Assembly (NCBI GenBank): GCA_016125085.1
Contig: WGMM01000023.1
Coordinates: 1 to 49,513 of the forward strand
Direction of reading: 5' to 3'
From: a bacterium
GTDB lineage: Bacteria > Planctomycetota > Planctomycetia > Isosphaerales > Isosphaeraceae
DNA: 49,513 bases
The notes beneath the pieces are model-generated. The model searched no databases, had not been told where the DNA came from, and saw only the letters and a list, made by a program, of their open reading frames with translations. This document shows, in pieces, positions 46,012-49,513 of the stretch; the stretch's first letter is position 1; the number at the start of each line of letters is the position of its first letter. A program made the position numbers and the translations under genes.

Positions 46012-46760
46012 GAGCATGAGAGTGCCGCAGCAAGACCATCGGAGCCATCGATCGGAAACTGGCCTTGCCGCATCCCTTCCGGTCCGATGGTCAAGAACGA
46101 TCTTCGAACACGCATTATCTTCCGAGATCCATCCAGAGAAGACAACACGAGCGGGCCAGTTTGACCGACCGAAAATGAATACGGGAAACGATCGACAGCA
46201 TACGGAATCGCTCAATTTCAGAAATCGACCAGATCCGAAAGACGAAAAATCTCGATTACGAAAATGCGGAAATTTCCGAATTTGATGCAGGTTCGCAGGA
46301 CGAACCGATCGAAATCGAGTCGCATTTCGTCAACAACGGTTGGATTTTTGCGAACGAATCCATACAATGATTTTCAGCCCTGCTCAGGCGCTACCCGAAC
46401 ACATAACTACTGCACGCACCGACACGAAGGGTACATACGTGACCATGAAGGTCTCGTCGTGGTCCGGTCGATTTTTCGAAATCGCCGAGCCTGTGACATT
46501 TCGATTCCCGAACGACGAGTTCGCTTCGAAACCCGTGTGCACGGCATACCGGACACCCATATCCTTTTTCTTTAATTCCACTGAATTCAGGACTTACCTA
46601 TCCATTCCCGACCAGGTACATTTCTGCACCAACATATACGTACACCATCATTCGTATTCCGAAAATTCGCTTGAGCCGAAGAATTCGAAATCGCTAAGAT
46701 CGGAGCCCTCGAACGACATCTCAGATACGGGAATCCACGAATCCGCAGGAGCGACAGGGA
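46012..46760. other. 749-bp non-coding stretch before the subtilase gene
   Basis: This separates divergent genes. A plus-strand frame to 46909 overlaps the subtilase gene, lacks a ribosome-binding site and has an amino-acid mix unlike real proteins, so I leave it out. One promoter-like pair is present (46340-46368). AGGAG at 46747-46751 belongs to the next gene. Confidence 0.55.
46340..46368 (+). promoter_or_regulatory. Possible promoter for the subtilase gene
   Basis: TTGGAT at 46340-46345 and TACAAT at 46363-46368 are 17 bases apart, close to the sigma-70 type consensus (four and five of six matches). The start codon lies 392 bases further on, implying a long leader. Confidence 0.35.
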
Positions 46761-49513
46761 ATGATGCGAGTTTCGAAACGTACCGCTTCGGGCACATCCG
46801 TCCGTCGTGTTCTGTCCCGTTCGGCGAAGCGCTTCGTTGCGCCTTTCGACCGGCTGGAAGACCGCACGGTGCTCTCCAACGTGATGACCCCTGTCGGGAC
46901 GATCGCTGACGAAATCCTCGTTCAGTATCGTCCTGAAGCGAACGTTCAGACGCGGGCGGCGAATCGGGCGAATGCCGGTTTCGGCCTGCTGGAAGAAATC
47001 GACAGCGCCCAGCGTCTCGATATGGGCCAGGGAATGATCGAACTGGTGAAAGTCCCGGCGGGAATGACGTCGGACGAGGCCGTGAGCTGGCTATCGATCC
47101 AGCCCGGCGTGGAATTCGCCGAACCGAATCAGATTCTGACGCTTTCCGCCGTTTCCAACGACACTTACTACACTAGCGGCAGCTTGTGGGGCATGTACGG
47201 CAGCGATTCGCCAACGACGATCGGGCCCGCAGGAACGACGAACGCGAACGGCATTCATGCAGAAAACGCCTGGAACGCCGGATACACCGGCTCCCGTTCG
47301 GTTTATGTCGGCATCATAGATACAGGCGTACAGATAGACCACCCCGAACTGGCGGCGAATGTCTGGGTGAATCCTTACGACCCGGTCGACGGAATCGATA
47401 ACGACGGCAACGGATACGTCGATGACACGAACGGCTGGGACTTCGCCGCCAACGACAGCACGGTCTACGATTCGACGAGCGACTCGCACGGAACGCACGT
47501 GGCGGGGACGATCGGCGGTTCGGGCGGTAACGGACTCGGCGTGGCCGGTGTCAATTGGGAAGTCTCGCTGATCGTCGCCAAGTTCATCTCCGGGAACAGC
47601 GGGACGACGAGCAATGCGATCCGGGCCATCGATTACATCACCGATCTGAAGCTTCGCCATGGCCTGAACATCGCCGCCACGAACAATTCCTGGGGCGGGG
47701 GCAGCTACTCTTCGGCCATGAACGCGGCGATCATCCGTGCCGCCAAGGCGGATATCCTGTTCGTGGCGGCCGCGGGCAACAGCTCGGCGAATATCGATTC
47801 GACCGCATTCTATCCCGCCGCTTACAGCACGCTGGTTTCGGTCGGGTCAACCACTGCGGCGAGTTACGAAGGCGTCATCTCGGTCGCTTCGATCACAAGC
47901 ACCGGTGGACTTTCGAGCTTCTCGAATTACGGTGCCACACGGGTGGACATCGGTGCTCCGGGCTCGAACATCATGTCGACCCTCCCCGTCAATTCGTATG
48001 GTTCTTACAACGGCACTTCGATGGCCACGCCGCACGTGACCGGATCGATTGCCCTGCTCAAATCGATCTATACCTCCGCCACAGCTGAACAGTTACGTAA
48101 TGCGATTCTCTCTTCCGCCACGCCGACGGCTTCCCTGGCAGGCAAGGTCGCGTCCGGCGGCAGGCTCAACGTTTTCTCGGCGATCAATTCGCCGACGTGG
48201 AATTCGAATCCGCAGGTTCCTGGTATTTCGGTCTCGAACGTCTCGAAGAACGAAGGCAACTCAGGCACTACGAATTTCGTCTTCACGATCAGTCTCTCGA
48301 GCGTATCCGCACAGCCTGTGACCTTCGCATACGCGACTCAGAACGGCACGGCACTCTCCGGCGCGGATTACACGGCCGTATCCGGATCATTGACCATTCC
48401 CGCAGGTTCGACATCGGGGTCGATCGCGGTTACGGTTGTCGGTGACACGGTGTACGAAGCGAACGAAACGTTCCGGTTGCTTCTCAGTTCGCCCGTCAAC
48501 GCGACCATCACGGATGGCGAAGCCGTCGCGACAATCCTCAACGACGACTCGATCCCTGCCTTATCGATCAGCGATACACGCCTGCTCGAGGGCAATTCCG
48601 GCTCATCGAACATGGTCTTCAAGGTTTCGATGACGAACCCGGCCGACACGCCTGTGACGTTTCAGTACGCCACATCCGATATCACGGCGACCGCAGGGAT
48701 CGATTACGTTTCGGCTTCGGGCATGATCACCATCGCCGCCGGGGCGACCTCGGCCACGATCGCCGTGCCGATTCTGGGAGATACGGATTACGAAGCCGAC
48801 GAGACGGTCCGCGTCACGCTCTCGAATCCTTCCAGCAATGCCACGATCGCTGCTCCCTTCGCCACAGGCACGATCGTCAACGACGACACGCCCCCCGTTC
48901 CTTCGATGTCGATCGTCAGCACTTCGAAATCCGAAGGAAACAGCGGCTCAGCGAGCATGTTCTTCAACGTATCGCTGAGCGGTGCCTCGGCATCACCCAT
49001 CACAGTCAACTATGCCACTTCGTCCGGCACAGCCAGTTCAGGATCCGACTTCGCCGCGACCTCCGGAACCCTCACGATTCCCGCTGGGGCGACATCCGGC
49101 ACGATCGCCGTCACGATCTTCGGCGACAATGTCTACGAAGCCGACGAAACGCTCGTCGTCACGCTCAGTTCGCCTGTCAATGCCACCATCGCAACTGCGA
49201 CGGCCATCGGCACGATTCTCAATGACGACGCGAAACCTGCCATTTCGATCGCGAATGCCAGCCGGTCCGAAGGCAATTCCGGCTCTTCCGACTTGATCTT
49301 CACTGTCACGATGAGTAACCCGGCAGACGCTCCAGTGTCAGTTCAATACGCGACGTCGAACGACTCGGCTATCGCCGGGTCCGATTACCTGGCGACCGCG
49401 GGTACCCTGACGATTCCCGCAGGGGCGACTTCCGCCACCATCGCCGTGCCGATTCTGGGCGACACCGTTGTCGAAGCCGACGAAACCTTGCTCGTCACGC
49501 TGACGAACCCCTC
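46761..49513 (+). CDS. Subtilisin-like S8 protease with Calx-beta repeats, 3' end outside the window
   Basis: The visible 917 codons start at ATG 46761 (AGGAG 9 bases before). The N-terminus has KRFVAPFDRLEDRTVLS, a motif common at the start of large secreted planctomycete proteins. A propeptide-like segment (about 50-120) ends near NQILTLSAVSND. The S8 domain has Asp187 (GIIDTGVQIDHPEL), His243 (SDSHGTHVAGTIGG) and Ser420 (NGTSMATPHV), with the oxyanion Asn in AATNNSWGGG. From about residue 485 at least four Calx-beta repeats follow, each about 112 residues, with Asp/Glu that would bind calcium (YEADET, ILNDD). The reading frame stays open to the last base. It is likely a large extracellular protease-adhesin. 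Confidence 0.95.
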   Translation, partial: MMRVSKRTASGTSVRRVLSRSAKRFVAPFDRLEDRTVLSNVMTPVGTIADEILVQYRPEANVQTRAANRANAGFGLLEEIDSAQRLDMGQGMIELVKVPAGMTSDEAVSWLSIQPGVEFAEPNQILTLSAVSNDTYYTSGSLWGMYGSDSPTTIGPAGTTNANGIHAENAWNAGYTGSRSVYVGIIDTGVQIDHPELAANVWVNPYDPVDGIDNDGNGYVDDTNGWDFAANDSTVYDSTSDSHGTHVAGTIGGSGGNGLGVAGVNWEVSLIVAKFISGNSGTTSNAIRAIDYITDLKLRHGLNIAATNNSWGGGSYSSAMNAAIIRAAKADILFVAAAGNSSANIDSTAFYPAAYSTLVSVGSTTAASYEGVISVASITSTGGLSSFSNYGATRVDIGAPGSNIMSTLPVNSYGSYNGTSMATPHVTGSIALLKSIYTSATAEQLRNAILSSATPTASLAGKVASGGRLNVFSAINSPTWNSNPQVPGISVSNVSKNEGNSGTTNFVFTISLSSVSAQPVTFAYATQNGTALSGADYTAVSGSLTIPAGSTSGSIAVTVVGDTVYEANETFRLLLSSPVNATITDGEAVATILNDDSIPALSISDTRLLEGNSGSSNMVFKVSMTNPADTPVTFQYATSDITATAGIDYVSASGMITIAAGATSATIAVPILGDTDYEADETVRVTLSNPSSNATIAAPFATGTIVNDDTPPVPSMSIVSTSKSEGNSGSASMFFNVSLSGASASPITVNYATSSGTASSGSDFAATSGTLTIPAGATSGTIAVTIFGDNVYEADETLVVTLSSPVNATIATATAIGTILNDDAKPAISIANASRSEGNSGSSDLIFTVTMSNPADAPVSVQYATSNDSAIAGSDYLATAGTLTIPAGATSATIAVPILGDTVVEADETLLVTLTNP

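Noticed and set aside
46340..46909. 189-codon plus-strand frame before the subtilase
   Set aside because: It overlaps the true start of the subtilase by about 150 bases, has no ribosome-binding site, and its composition is unlike coding sequence.

Overview
The window looks like a chromosomal segment of a planctomycete (phylum Planctomycetota). The evidence is a set of families typical of that group: a DUF1559 prepilin-like protein beside a small lipoprotein, a Cys-type sulfatase, a PEP-CTERM protein, two DUF1080 proteins, a ceramidase-like secreted protein, a TPR/multihaem cytochrome, an ABC-2/GldG/DUF4340 module, and a large subtilase whose N-terminus carries a 'RLEDRTVLS' motif. The genus is not resolved. 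No rRNA, tRNA or CRISPR array was seen.

Layout. 1-2652 is a mobile-element patch: the right part of an IS4-family element, then a REP-associated tyrosine transposase (RAYT) gene flanked by partial copies of its own two ends in nested order. 2651-5614 holds a sulfatase (-) and a two-gene unit (+) of a cysteine hydrolase and a DinB-like protein. 5726-7762 (-) is ilvN-ilvC followed by a small ferredoxin. 8045-14589 (-) holds an odd sulfotransferase-like protein with a Ser/Arg-rich tail and then a three-gene ABC module (ATPase, permease-GldG fusion, DUF4340). 14850-17571 is a PEP-CTERM gene cut by a complete 1,536-bp IS5-like element with perfect 16-bp inverted repeats and a 7-bp target duplication. 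17640-21325 (-) is a likely operon of S41 peptidase, GT4 glycosyltransferase and tsaD.

After a 776-bp non-coding stretch with tandem palindromes come a TTG-started lipoprotein, the DUF1559 protein and a Tat-type PLP enzyme (22102-24904, +). A heptahaem TPR cytochrome (-) faces a ceramidase-like protein and an alpha/beta hydrolase (+). A yegP homologue, an unrecognised secreted protein and a three-domain fusion (prenyltransferase-like repeats, DUF1080, esterase) run on the minus strand to 34325. A probable 59-aa gene, two polytopic membrane proteins, a TrhO-RluA fusion, another membrane protein and a Tat aldo/keto reductase follow. The last part has two adjacent paralogous membrane zinc-ribbon proteins, a polytopic membrane protein, a small DUF1080-like protein, and the 5' part of a subtilase with Calx-beta repeats that runs off the window.

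Together the segment mixes housekeeping genes (branched-chain amino acid synthesis, tRNA modification, protein processing) with many exported proteins for polymer and sugar handling and cell-surface work. No single gene cluster forms an obvious new multi-gene system. The strongest unusual points are the nested RAYT remnants, the precise IS disruption of the PEP-CTERM gene, three unusual domain fusions and the SR-like tail.
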